From Endozoicomonas gorgoniicola (lineage in GTDB: Bacteria; Pseudomonadota; Gammaproteobacteria; Pseudomonadales; Endozoicomonadaceae): a stretch of 64,000 nucleotides of DNA. Within the stretch, counting starts at the first letter, position 1. Each line of letters starts with the position of its first letter. Under the pieces are notes generated by a model that was not told the origin of the DNA, ran no database searches, and was given only the letters and a program-made list of their open reading frames with translations. Shown one piece after another: positions 44,701 through 54,090 of this stretch. The translations under genes were made by a program, and so were the position numbers. The DNA lies in the NCBI RefSeq assembly GCF_025562715.2, contig NZ_JAPFCC010000001.1, positions 1,382,501-1,446,500 of the forward strand. Direction: 5' to 3'.

Positions 44701-45527
44701 AGAAAAATAATGATCTTAAAACAGCAGAGACAGAAATTGAAAAATTGAAATCCTCTGAACAGGAACAGATGCTTGAAGTACAAAAACTAACCGTGGAAAC
44801 GAAAGGGAAAGATCAGGAAATTCTAATTTTAAAAGACCGGTTGCTCCAGGAAAGAGAATCATCAGAACAGGCGTCATCATACTCTAATACTTTGCTTGAG
44901 GAAAATCAGCGGTTAGAAGCGAAACTTGAAAAAGAGGTAGGGGAGAAAGCTTCTTTAGAACAAGAACTTGAGCAAAAGCGTACAGAGGTTAGTCATTTAA
45001 ACGCTGAATTATCTGAACAGCAAGCATCTATTCTGGCCTTACGGGAACAGCTGAACAAGCAGCCTGCCCAAACACTCTTTTTCGAACCCTTGTCAGCGTC
45101 ACCTGAGCATCTGATTGAGTCGGTCAGTGGGGAATGCAGTAGTGAACCAGCGAGCTCCGGAACTGTTTCGCCCCTGCCTGCCGAACCGGTGTCTGTTCAG
45201 GTTGACGTATCGCCGGTGATCACTGATGAACCTGTTGCCAGCACCTCTGAGACAGTCCTGTTGCCTGAGGCGCCACAAAACTTAGCGGAACTTTTCAAAC
45301 GGTCTGAACAACTGGGAATTCCACAAGCTTATGTTGCTCTGGGTTACCCGATCTGTAAACAGAAAAATGGAGATCCCGTAATAATCAGGAGTAAGAAAGA
45401 TCTGGGTAGTCCTTCTAAATTCGACCCTGCCGAGGAGAACGAAATTCTTAATCAAATAGCCAGAGACTTTTGTGACGGCGATCGGGAACTTGTCAACAAT
45501 TACTGGTTCCACAGCAATTCCCGCTGA
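41766..45527 (+). CDS. Large coiled-coil protein with internal repeats
   Basis: 1253 residues. Residues 1-170 are polar and low-complexity without a signal peptide. About 175-1100 form an almost unbroken coiled coil (heptads rich in Leu, Glu, Lys, Gln), made from repeated blocks: RESLDASGKELSDKEQQ, QLEETKSLLVEKTDELAQLM, NLKQKLWFSKQKEQSD. The last 90 residues are a compact non-repeated domain (NLAELFKRSEQLGIPQAYVA). The build resembles myosin-tail-like or golgin-like proteins of host-associated bacteria. Function is not known. No partner gene: the next gene is a transposase. Confidence 0.85.
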   Translation: MNSARDIPSSSQPQLYQNQREILDAVATIPEVPPSTLLEGDEPQNEPVNIPLSARVVESTGGLLPNFSGGTCPNVTEADIESAFNSVSASLRELQSTQSESEAGSTIHSFENLQQSQQPQSAPEITESGTSAFVVSMGESSGDVPCGSHQPVNESPVDWQSQQASSYWLNRIEQLSRQIETLRPDVLTMATEIAKYEYHLQSALSRNQNLESQNNTLTRSLNEHTDYIANIRDAFQVQSQQLSIMTAEVDQLRMEAQSLQEQQNTEKEQLRSDLNKAQDAENKQKEKNTELDRQINQLKDEKKKIEESFKNMKQEVIDQQVKVLQCEKKLTDLRESLDASGKELSDKEQQMTQLKSSELIMKNQLDELSSSYKSVESQLEETKSLLVEKTDELAQLMSQEEQSKKTLEDKVEQLRVELSEKETASMAESNKLTRTINLLRESLDASGKELSDKEQQVTQLKSSESIMKNQLDELSSSYKSVGSQLEETKSLLVEKTDELAQLMSQEEQSKKTLEDKLEQLRAELNEKETASMAERNKLTRKINLLNLKQKLWFSKQKEQSDNTNELLLNKDLEVKKLESMLSDLEQELVESASICENIKGQLEETKSLLVEKTDELAQLMSQEEQSKKTLEDKVEQLRVELSEKETASMAERNKLTRTINLLRESLDASGKELSDKEQQVTQLKSSESIMKNQLDELSSSYKSVESQLEETKSLLVEKTDELAQLMSQEEQSKKTLEDKVEQLRAELNEKETASMAERNKLTRKINLLNLKQKLWFSKQKEQSDNTNELLLNKDLEVKKLESMLSDLEQELVESASICENIKGQLEETKSLLVEKTDELAQLMSQEEQSKKTLEDKLEQLRVELNEKETASMAEINKLNQTINQLNLKQDLWFSKQKEQSDKTNELLLNKDLEVKKLESMLSDLKQELVESASTCENIKSQLDETKGLLERTQEKLNGSEQLAKQLKSDKTSLNENINQKNNDLKTAETEIEKLKSSEQEQMLEVQKLTVETKGKDQEILILKDRLLQERESSEQASSYSNTLLEENQRLEAKLEKEVGEKASLEQELEQKRTEVSHLNAELSEQQASILALREQLNKQPAQTLFFEPLSASPEHLIESVSGECSSEPASSGTVSPLPAEPVSVQVDVSPVITDEPVASTSETVLLPEAPQNLAELFKRSEQLGIPQAYVALGYPICKQKNGDPVIIRSKKDLGSPSKFDPAEENEILNQIARDFCDGDRELVNNYWFHSNSR
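42757..44410 (+). repeat. 669-bp tandem duplication within the coiled-coil gene
   Basis: The marker TTGAGGAAACAAAAAGTCTA occurs at 42901, 43219, 43570, 43888 and 44239. Spacings alternate 318, 351, 318, 351 bp, so two sub-blocks (106 and 117 codons) repeat together as a 669-bp (223-codon) unit. Copies are nearly identical at DNA level, and every spacing is a multiple of three. Confidence 0.93.
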
Positions 45528-45637
45528 TCATTTAGCCCCTTGCAAGACTAAGCCGGCAGCATGAACAAAAAAAATGCTTTCGCAGACTAAAGAGGCTAAA
45601 ATGAAAAGTTCCTGTACCGGTCGTCGTTGAGTCAATT

Positions 45638-46999
45638 ATGACCACTGCTCTCCAGAAATACAGTAAGCACCTTTGTGTCAAAAACCTTATCCTTCAGGCT
45701 TGCAAATGCTTTGATACCATTCCGGACTACCGTCCTAACCACTGTTCCAATGGTATTCCTTTTTCTAATTTTGCAAAGTCTGCTTTTGCCATGATGCATC
45801 AGAAATATGATTCTCTTCTGTCGTTTGATACGGATCAGGCCGATCCTGTTATTCGCCATAATCTTGAAACCATGTATCACGTGAAAGACGGAAAAGTACC
45901 TTGTGACACCCATATGAGAGAGATTCTTGATCCAATAGCGCCAGAGGAGTTCCGCAAGCCATTCAAAAAACTCTTCTCTTTGGTTCAGCGAAATAAACTT
46001 CTCAAGGCTTTTGAGTTCAAGTGTGGAGATTTAAAAGACTGTTACCTGATGCCTGTTGATGGAACTGGCCTATTTTATTCCGGAGAATGCCGTTGCAATG
46101 AATGTTGTGTAAAGAACAAGGGGAAGCGCAACGAATCCTATTACCACAACTTAATGGGTGGATGTATAGTTCACCCAGAGCAAAAAACAGTTATTCCCTT
46201 TGCACCGGAAGCTATCGTTCTTCAGGATGGTGCCACCAAAAATGATTGTGAAAAAAATGCAATAAAACGCTATTTGGCACACGTCAAACGAGAGCACCCT
46301 CATCTTAATTTAGCGATTCTCCTAGACGGCCTCTACGCTGATAACCCCACCATTGAGCTGATCAGGAGCTATGGCTGGCATTACATTATTGTTGCCAAAG
46401 ACGGGAATCATAAATCGCTTATTGAGGCCATGAATGCGCTGTGCGATCAGGGTAACCTCAATTATCATGAGATAACCAATAAAGAAAAAGGCACTAAACA
46501 CTGGTTCCGCTACGCCAATAACGTACCACTTAATGCATCCGATTTTGCTGAAAATGTAAATGTTCTTGATTACGTTGAAACTGATAAAGAAGGTAATCGC
46601 CATACTTGGTGCTGGGTTACTGATATTGAGTTAACAGAAGAAACCGTTGAAGAAATTATGATAGGAGGACGGTGTCGCTGGCATATAGAAAACCAAACGT
46701 TTAATACCCTGAAAAACCAAGGCTACAACATTGAGCATAACTATGGTCATGGAAAGTACCATCTGGCTACGAATCTGGCTTATTTGACCTTTTTGGCATT
46801 TATGGTTGATCAAATTCAGGAAATGACCAGCCCGGAGTTTCAAAAAGCCTTAAAAGAACGATCGAAAGGTGTTCGTACTTACCTATGGAAGTTAATCACA
46901 CGTATTTTCCTGTCCTGGTTTCTTGAAGGGTGGGATGAGTTATTTGAAGCGATTAACAAGGGTATAAAGCCGGGTAGGGTTAAAATTAACACTTCGTAG
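45638..46999 (+). CDS. IS4-like transposase
   Basis: 453 residues. DDE residues: Asp in MPVDGTGLFYSGEC, Asp in AILLDGLYADNP, Glu in RWHIENQTFNTLKNQGYN with the YNIEHNYGHG follow-up. CX2CC (CRCNECC) after the first Asp is typical of this subgroup. It is complete, and the fragment at 36377 is a diverged relative. Terminal repeats were not resolved; CGCAGACT upstream (45583) also precedes the fragment at 36318. Confidence 0.88.
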   Translation: MTTALQKYSKHLCVKNLILQACKCFDTIPDYRPNHCSNGIPFSNFAKSAFAMMHQKYDSLLSFDTDQADPVIRHNLETMYHVKDGKVPCDTHMREILDPIAPEEFRKPFKKLFSLVQRNKLLKAFEFKCGDLKDCYLMPVDGTGLFYSGECRCNECCVKNKGKRNESYYHNLMGGCIVHPEQKTVIPFAPEAIVLQDGATKNDCEKNAIKRYLAHVKREHPHLNLAILLDGLYADNPTIELIRSYGWHYIIVAKDGNHKSLIEAMNALCDQGNLNYHEITNKEKGTKHWFRYANNVPLNASDFAENVNVLDYVETDKEGNRHTWCWVTDIELTEETVEEIMIGGRCRWHIENQTFNTLKNQGYNIEHNYGHGKYHLATNLAYLTFLAFMVDQIQEMTSPEFQKALKERSKGVRTYLWKLITRIFLSWFLEGWDELFEAINKGIKPGRVKINTS

Positions 47000-47102
47000 G
47001 ATGTTGCTGTAGTCAAGGTTTCAGGGGCAACAGTATATTCAGTGATGCACTTAGGGTGCAGGGTGTTGGTTGCCGTTGATTTTTTGAAACGATGAAATAA
47101 TT

Positions 47103-47681
47103 TTGAACGACTATCGACGTGTTATCATCGGGAACTGCTGCTGGTTCCAGGCTTCCTTTCTTGAAGATTTTTATAATCATGCCCCGGTCACTTCCTGGCA
47201 CTCGCTGTCCCACGCCAGTTTCTGCCGCAAAATGGAGGGGGTGCGTAGCATCGGTGTCGATAAAGCTAACCCGGGGGGAGAGGCCAAAAATTTATACAGC
47301 GATGAAGAGATCGGTCAATTAACAGACTGGCGAAATGAACAGAATGAAGATGAAGCACTTAAAGCGTTCACCCCGGAATGCTGGCAGCCATGGGAGTGGC
47401 TTAGCACACTTGCAAAAGCGCACCGGGACAGTAGTGGGAATAAATTAATGCAGTTGGCTGGCTTATGGGCAGATTTTTCATTCGTTATGGCCAACAACGC
47501 ATCCAGCAAAACGGCTAAATCCCGTGTCAGGCAGAATAAAGTACTGTTTGACTGGCGCAAATTGAGTGATACATCAGACGCGATGTCAATGCATTCAGAA
47601 GGTCAGGGTGAGACGATGCAGAACACGGTTAAGCGAAAAATTCCCAGAGGAAAAACGGTATCTTCCAAAAAACGAAGGTAG
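47103..47681 (+). CDS. Unknown protein ending in a bipartite NLS-like motif
   Basis: Up to 192 residues from a TTG at 47103; ATG at 47232 would give 149. No ribosome site is convincing, and the 5' end may have been altered by the transposon upstream. The body is helical (WEWLSTLAKAHRDS, LAGLWADFSFVM) without recognised domains. The last 16 residues, KRKIPRGKTVSSKKRR (177-192), fit the classical bipartite nuclear localisation pattern: two basic residues, ten spacer residues, then KKRR. It lies just before the SET-domain gene on the same strand. Confidence 0.6.
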   Translation: MNDYRRVIIGNCCWFQASFLEDFYNHAPVTSWHSLSHASFCRKMEGVRSIGVDKANPGGEAKNLYSDEEIGQLTDWRNEQNEDEALKAFTPECWQPWEWLSTLAKAHRDSSGNKLMQLAGLWADFSFVMANNASSKTAKSRVRQNKVLFDWRKLSDTSDAMSMHSEGQGETMQNTVKRKIPRGKTVSSKKRR

Positions 47682-48461
47682 GGTAACATCTGGCGCTAAT
47701 GAATGACGTAGAACAGGAGGTTGTCAGTGCAAAATTCGGCTTTTAATTTAAATTCTGCACCTGTTCTCCCTCAGGAGCTAATATCGCGAAAACGACCTCA
47801 TGAGGAGAACGATTCTGAAATCCGGTGCGTTCTGGGTGAATCTCTTCGATCTGTATCAGAGACAGAACCACTGACACATATAGGTTCAGCTTCGTATTCT
47901 CTGCCGGAAGCAGAGCCTGCGCCCAAGCGTTCCCGAAGAGTGGCGATCACAAAACCGGGCCTTGAAGAGCGCGGGGGCTGCTGTTTTGTACTCACTGATC
48001 TGGATAAGTGTACTGATTTTATCCCCCCTCCTACCCCTGAAATACGGGAGACCATTGACCATTATCAGAAACACAACCTTGAGGTTAAAACCGGAGCCGT
48101 TCATAATCGGGGCGTTTTTTTAAGAGGTGGTGCTGAACCAGTAAAAAAAGGGCAGGTAGTTGCTATTTATCGGGGTATACCCATTAATATCCGGGAATTA
48201 ACAAAAGTGGAATTGCGGTTGTGCGGTTACCCAAAAGATGAGCCACTTAAAAAGTTGGTGTGGACTGATGCAGAAGGGACGCCAACATTATTACAACGGC
48301 CTGCCAGTTATCAGGCACACAGCCCATATATTTATTATCGTGACCAGCAAAAACAAAAAGTCCTGATAGGGATCGATGCTATCGACTCCAGTGATGCAAT
48401 CAGTCACATAAACTCTCAACAAGAATGCGATAATATTGAATTTTTAGTGCATCGTGAAAAC

Positions 48462-49105
48462 CCACGTCCTATGGACGTGGTCATGAATGGTTGGCTCCGC
48501 CTGCCATGAACTACCCATGCTACTCCTTATCTCTGAGTTGTCCCCACAACTACTAGAGATAGGAAGTAGCATGAGTAGATTTGAAAAGTTAACGCATGTC
48601 ATTTGGCATTGCCAATATCATATAGTTTGGGTGCCCAAATACAGGTTTCGAGTCCTGACCGGAGCCGTGAAAGCCGAGGTTCATAACAGTATTCAAGTAT
48701 TTTGTAGTCAGCTTGGATGTACGGTAGTGGAACTGAACATCCAGAGTGACCATGTGCATTTGCTGGTAAAAGTGCCGCCGAAAGTTTCGATATCGACGCT
48801 CCTGGGAACGTTGAAGGGGCGAACAGCTTTGAGGCTGTTCACGAGATTTCCGTACCTCAAGAAGAAACCATACTGGGGCAATCACTTTTGGTCAAAAGGC
48901 TACTGTGTCGATACTGTCGGTGTAGATGCAGAAATGATCCGTAAGTATGTGAAGTACCAAGAAAAGAAAGAACGTCTCCAACAGGAGATAGACTTCAGGA
49001 AATAACCTGCAATCTTGGGACAACTCTCACCAGCCTTCTCTGAAGGCTGGCGGTTTCAGCCCCCTTTTAGGGGGCATAAAGCAAAACCACGTTCTAAGAA
49101 CGTGG
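48462..49105 (+). mobile_element. IS200-type element in the SET-domain gene
   Basis: Left hairpin CCACGTCCTATGGACGTGG at 48462-48480 and right hairpin CCACGTTCTAAGAACGTGG at 49087-49105, the paired end structures of IS200/IS605. Two stem-loops after the transposase (49031-49049, CAGCCTT/AAGGCTG; 49059-49075, GCCCCC/GGGGGC) can act as terminators. Outer limits are approximate. Confidence 0.88.
48571..49005 (+). CDS. tnpA: IS200 TnpA (Y1 transposase)
   Basis: 144 residues from ATG 48571, preceded by AGGAAG. HUH motif SDHVHLLV; WHCQYHIVWVPKYRFRVL at the start and RKYVKYQEKKERLQ at the end with the catalytic Tyr region. It is complete, and only distantly related to the tnpA at 22009. Confidence 0.94.
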   Translation: MSRFEKLTHVIWHCQYHIVWVPKYRFRVLTGAVKAEVHNSIQVFCSQLGCTVVELNIQSDHVHLLVKVPPKVSISTLLGTLKGRTALRLFTRFPYLKKKPYWGNHFWSKGYCVDTVGVDAEMIRKYVKYQEKKERLQQEIDFRK

Positions 49106-51371
49106 ATCATTTACTTGTGCCTTAATCCGGCACTGATTCAATCAAGTACCTCGAGTAAAACAGTTCTCCGCAGAAAACCAACCGAACAGGATTATTGCTT
49201 TCTGGCGGTTGCCTGTAAAGATATTCAGCCGGGGAGTGAACTGTTTTTAAACTATGGCACTATGTTATCGAAAAAGGGACATTTTTGGGCTCCCGATCAA
49301 TATTTTGATTCAACACTTTGCCCAAAGGCTGTCTCTATTGATTTCTCGGAAGATAGTTTAACGGCGTCTATCACTGCTTCTGACAACAGCGAGCATCAGG
49401 ATAAACTAAAATGCCTCAGGGATTTTATTGATAAAAAATTAACAGAGTGGAAGGCTTCCAAGCTGATCTATGCTCTCAACAAAAACCATCAAAACCCTTT
49501 TTCCGGTGGTCAAAGTTGGACACCAGGCGATGTTCGATATTTATTTGAACGTCTGAATATTCCGAATATGAATAAATTTCACTATCTCAGCTATCTTTAT
49601 CATTGCATTGATAACGATGGCAGACTTGATAACAGCGGTGTGAATTATTTTTACGCATTTATTGAAAACGATGTTGACGTAGCACCTCCTGTTAATAGCC
49701 CTGTTTACATAGAAGATGTGATCGAATGGTTAAAGCAAGCCATTAATTCCTGTCATAATCCAGAATCAGAAGAGACGCTGAAGGTCTTGAAGAATGAATT
49801 ACAACTTCTGGAGATGCAGGAATACCGAAAAATGGATGAAGGTGAGGAAAAAAAACAGTGTCTGCAAAAGGAGCGTAAAAGAGTTCTCGACTATATCCAA
49901 CAATTTAAGGTAGATTCATGTTTGAAGAGAGCTCCGGGACAAAATTACATTTTTAAAATGAGCAGCTTTTTTCTGTCGCCCTCTGAATTATGGCCCGATC
50001 TGTTTCGGGACGTATCAGTATGGAGCACAGCTCATATTCGATGTCTGGCTCTGCTTGAGGACCCGACTGCAAAGGTAGACCCACTTGACCGGGTAGACTG
50101 TTTTCGTTTTGATACCCCCGAATATACTCAGGCATTACATGAGGCTTTACAGCGCAAACAAAAGGAGGGTGAAACGCTTGAATCTATTCGAACGTCCATT
50201 GGTACGGATGGTTTGTTCGCATCAATACACCGTTTTCGGAATAACGCTGAAAAAAACTATCGAATTCCCTTGGTTGAAGGTATACCAGACGAACTCCAGG
50301 GGTCATCCCGCTGGTTAGATTTAACCATTGATCACTGGCGCTTGCTTGGGTTTGAAGAAACCGGCAGCCCTCCCCTGAGAATGAATATTGAGCGACTGTC
50401 CAGCTTTAAAAACGGATTCAGGAAAGCCACAGAAGCAATCTGTGGATGTAATGCCAAGCTACGCGACCTCTGGATCAATGACCCTTGTATAAAAGATGGA
50501 ATAAAGAAGGATAGGTCGGCAACCCGGTTTTTGTTGAAACACCTGATAAATAAGTCTGGTGCAAAAGTTAGTGTTACCGACGAATCTCAACAATGGCGAC
50601 CAATAGATACATTGCGAGTCTGCAAGCCTGACTCAGATGACTACCGCGCGGCAATGAAAACGTTTCTTGAGGAAGCTATTGCCAACGGACTGAACCGGTA
50701 TGAAATCGTGGCACAGTTAAGTTCTGATATAAGCTGGTCAAAGATTAAGCAAGAGACAATACAAAACTATTCTATTGGTTTGCCTGCTGCTCTAGATGGG
50801 TACGAGAGATGGACTCCCCTGGCTGTATCGGGCTTGTTGGAACATTTTAACCTGTCGCTACCAGAGAATTCCAACCGGGAAGGTGAGTTTAAATCTCTTT
50901 TGGAAAGGCAACTTCTTGTAAAAGAAGTGGTCAAACCTGGTCCACTGCTTAAACAAATGACGGCTTTCCTGGAGAGAAACCCTGAAATCTCTGAAGACCT
51001 GATTAGCACTTTGCATATCAACCCCGAGAGACTTAAAAACCTTTCCAGTCGGACTGTTCGATATATTTTTGTGTCACTGGGAATTAATCCCGACCAGACA
51101 GCCGTTAAGGATTCTCCCAGAAACCAAAAATTTGATAAAATTTACGCCATAACGAACAAGCATCCCGAGTGGTCGAAAGAAGTCATGAGGCTAATAGAAT
51201 ATTACAAGATTCGTGAAAGTGATCAGGCTGTTGCTGAAAAATTAAACCAGGGAACTTATGCCCCCGTCCCTTTACCTCCGGGCTGTCAGGCAGAAAAATG
51301 GACTGCTGACATTCTGGTGGATTTTATTCGCACCTGTAAACAAACCCGGAAAGCGTCTGTATCAAAGGAAC

Positions 51372-51452
51372 CCCCTGAGTTCTGATTCACTTCAAAGGTT
51401 CTGAAACAGTCCTCTGGTTAAAGAGGTTATGCACTTATGATACGAATTCAGG
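51372..51452 (-). mobile_element. Solo IS30 end
   Basis: Reverse complement of the left 80 bp of the IS30 at 20326 with few changes, including TTATGCACTTATGATACG and GAATTCAGG at the outer edge. It provides the last codons and stop of the SET-domain gene. No transposase remains. From here to 51625 there is no gene; ACGGC-GTAAT-GCCGT at 51579-51593 is a weak hairpin downstream of the LPMO gene. Confidence 0.85.
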
Positions 51453-51625
51453 AGAACCTCATAACAAAATTATTTGTGAATTTATCGAGAGATTATATTT
51501 CCAACGATTCAGAGATGCTCCCTGGAATTCTGTGACTGGTGTTGATGTGGCTTAGCGGATATTGCCATTCCCACCCAAACGGCGTAATGCCGTCATGGAT
51601 GGAAACGATCGCCAGGTTCACTCAA

Positions 51626-53134
51626 TTACCGCCAGACTCCCCAGTCACCAGTTGTGCCGGGCTCTTCGCCCCGGGTCCACCATTGGGCTGTCCAGGTTTT
51701 GCCAGCGTGGCTGACCACATCGCCCTGGGTATAAGCCTTGGTGGCACTCCACGACGCGACACCGAAATCATTGCCGCCGGAATTATCATCATCACCGCCA
51801 CCACCAGAGTCGTCCGACCCGGAAGGCTGCACAACAAAGGAATACACTTCATCATCACTGACACCATTGCTGCTCAGAGCCAGCTGGAAGGTTAGCTCAT
51901 GACGGGCGTTGGGCAGGGTGGAGGTATCAATCATCAGCTGTTGATTGGTGCCGGTGGTGGTCTGCACCGTGATTCCGCTGGTTTGCTGCCACTGAACATC
52001 GACCTGATGACCATTACTGTCAGATGGCGTAAGCACCACAAAATCGCCATGGACTACACTGGCATTTTCCAGAGGTTTAAGCACCTTCGGCGTAATCACA
52101 GCCTGCAGGGCAATGGCATCGGTAATGCTGAATTGCCCGGAGAATCCGGCATCCCTGGAGTTAAAGTAGTTACCGTGCAAGTCATTGCGGAAATACATGT
52201 AATGACTCATTTCATCATGCCAGCGCCCAATAAAGACATCACCATTGTAATTGGCCTCATACCAGCCGTTCACTTCGGACGCTAGCAGACGATCCCAGTC
52301 GTCTTTGTTGCTGTCACTAATAGCGACCGAGAACGACGCATGGCGCTCGGCATTCTGATTAAGCACGGTATAGTTCACCACCTTGCCCACCGTGGCTGAG
52401 TCAAGGCTGATATTTTGTGGAATAAAGGCGTTGCCCTGCACCAGGTAAGGCTGTTTGGGTTCAGGGTCCGGGGTGTTGTTGTCATTGACAATCGCAATAT
52501 CGCTGCAATTATAAAAGCCTTCACCCGCCGAATCATCCCGCTGCCAGCGCGTATAAAGAATGGCATTGCCGGAACGACTTTCAGGAATGGTCACATCCAT
52601 CCGGTACTTTCCAGCTACCACCGGCACATTGCCCACTTCCTGAATCAGTTCAAGGTCGCCCCAGGCCAGTTTTTTAGACAGGTCCGCATTGGGTTTGGTC
52701 AGATAAAACTGCCAGAACGACGGGTTGTGGGGAGCCGTGGCATTAAACACAAATTCAAAGGTGCCCGCTTTTACTTCGGTCCGGGTCCAGCCGGTATGAG
52801 CTGCGCCCATGCCCGCTTTCTTATCATCATTGGCATAACAGAGTGTACCGTCTGGAATGGCGCTGCGTACCGCCTGCATATTGTTGTAGTCATTAATATT
52901 CTTAGCGTACTCATTACGCTGAACAAACGGGTAGCTTCCGGATATCGCTTTCGCCTGGGCGCAGGCCGGGTTCGGCGGCGTGCCACTCCAGATGCCCCCC
53001 TGGTCATAGCAGACCGCCTGTCGGGCCGGAGGAAATTCACTCCAGCCATGGGCGCGGGCGGTGCTGATAAAAAACGGTGTCTGCAAGGCAGCCACCACCG
53101 ATAGAGTCATAGACAGTGCGAGTGTTTTTTTCAT
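51626..53134 (-). CDS. Chitin-active LPMO (AA10, GbpA-like) with chitin-binding module
   Basis: About 502 residues from ATG 53134; upstream in-frame codons would spoil the signal peptide. Signal (KKTLALSMTLSVVAA to ARA) is cut to leave the N-terminal His29 (HGWSEFPPARQAVCYD) of the copper histidine brace; the second His is in GMGAAHTGWTR. Middle domains (about 205-400) resemble the GbpA-type linkers. A glycine/aspartate linker precedes a C-terminal CBM5/12 module with the aromatic triad in WTAQWWTRGEEPG. The enzyme oxidatively cuts crystalline chitin and can aid attachment to chitinous surfaces. It is secreted. Confidence 0.92.
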   Translation of the reverse strand: MKKTLALSMTLSVVAALQTPFFISTARAHGWSEFPPARQAVCYDQGGIWSGTPPNPACAQAKAISGSYPFVQRNEYAKNINDYNNMQAVRSAIPDGTLCYANDDKKAGMGAAHTGWTRTEVKAGTFEFVFNATAPHNPSFWQFYLTKPNADLSKKLAWGDLELIQEVGNVPVVAGKYRMDVTIPESRSGNAILYTRWQRDDSAGEGFYNCSDIAIVNDNNTPDPEPKQPYLVQGNAFIPQNISLDSATVGKVVNYTVLNQNAERHASFSVAISDSNKDDWDRLLASEVNGWYEANYNGDVFIGRWHDEMSHYMYFRNDLHGNYFNSRDAGFSGQFSITDAIALQAVITPKVLKPLENASVVHGDFVVLTPSDSNGHQVDVQWQQTSGITVQTTTGTNQQLMIDTSTLPNARHELTFQLALSSNGVSDDEVYSFVVQPSGSDDSGGGGDDDNSGGNDFGVASWSATKAYTQGDVVSHAGKTWTAQWWTRGEEPGTTGDWGVWR

Positions 53135-53329
53135 TATTATTTTTACCGAGCGCTGAAAGGGCTTGTTAATTCTGCTTCGATAGATAGAGAAAAACAACCG
53201 CTGGTTTGGCAACATGCTCTACAGCGATTTCAGTAGCGGTGCTGTCTGATCTTTGGCCAGCTTCGTTACTATTTGGTCTTGGCAGGGGCAGACCAACCTC
53301 TATTTTGTCAACGCATAGTTCACCTTCAA

Positions 53330-53692
53330 TTATGGAAATGTATGTGTCATGGAAGAGCGGTTATTTCTGGCCAGCCATTCTGTTCTGCTCAGTTGGTAGC
53401 TTCTCAGCTCTTTGTAAAGTGGGTGTTTGGCGTCTTCCAGGCGAAGCTGGGTAATAGAGGCAACAAGCATGTGTTTTTTACCTTTTACGTTAATTTCACA
53501 GGCAAAGGCAAGACCACCTTCATTACCAAGATAGTGGCAATCTGTAATATTGAACTTTTGCCCTTTTTTGAGCTTTATAACGCTATTGTCTGATCGAAAC
53601 TGTTGAATCATGGCTTTACCCGGTGTTGCAACGATGGGCAGAGATGGTTTTAGCCTTTCGATCAAATCCAGAACATAGTCTTCTTCAGTCAT
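53330..53692 (-). CDS. Small conserved-looking protein of unknown function
   Basis: 120 residues, MTEEDYVLDLIERLKPSLPI at the start and a beta-rich middle (FNITDCHYLGNEGGLAFACE). No signal peptide. No family was recognised. It is a single gene, 195 bp upstream of the LPMO start on the same strand. Confidence 0.6.
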   Translation of the reverse strand: MTEEDYVLDLIERLKPSLPIVATPGKAMIQQFRSDNSVIKLKKGQKFNITDCHYLGNEGGLAFACEINVKGKKHMLVASITQLRLEDAKHPLYKELRSYQLSRTEWLARNNRSSMTHTFP

Positions 53693-54090
53693 GAAAGTAT
53701 CCTCTTACAGCATTTAGGGGATGTTAGCCCAATGCATAACACAGGGCTGATTGATGGCAGTGGATATTATCGCGATAAAATCATTCATTGAAATCCAGCA
53801 GGTTCAACTCCTGCCCGGCAAAGACTAACCATCAGCCGGTGATATGCCAAGATTTTTTCGGACACCTCTGGCAATCAACAGGAAACAGAACAACCCAAAA
53901 AACGGGACTTTGAGCCCGCAACCCGGCGATGGGCTCCCATAATACAAAACCATTGCCTTATATCAATGCCGAACTACAGAATGAGCCGCACAATTCTCCC
54001 GCCAAAACTTTCCAACAGCAGGCAAAAAAAGTGCCTGATTAATGGATCACAGCCCGTGATTAACAGGGAAAAAAGGAAGGAAACTCTCCC

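Larger units (their letters stand above)
47727..51385 (+). pseudogene. SET-domain protein with NLS-like motifs, split by IS200
   Basis: AGGAGG at 47715-47720 favours the GTG at 47727 over the TTG at 47721. Residues 1-110 are disordered with basic clusters RKRP (21-24) and PKRSRR. The SET fold starts at VKTGAVHNRGVFLRG and KKGQVVAIYRG, continues with DAISHINSQQECDNIEF (in place of the NHSC motif), is cut near 48460 by an IS200, and resumes after 49105 with YCFLAVACKDIQPGSELFLN and YG. About 700 further residues follow without a recognised domain. The 3' end is an IS30 remnant that supplies the stop. SET proteins methylate lysines, often of host histones when bacterial. Confidence 0.75.
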
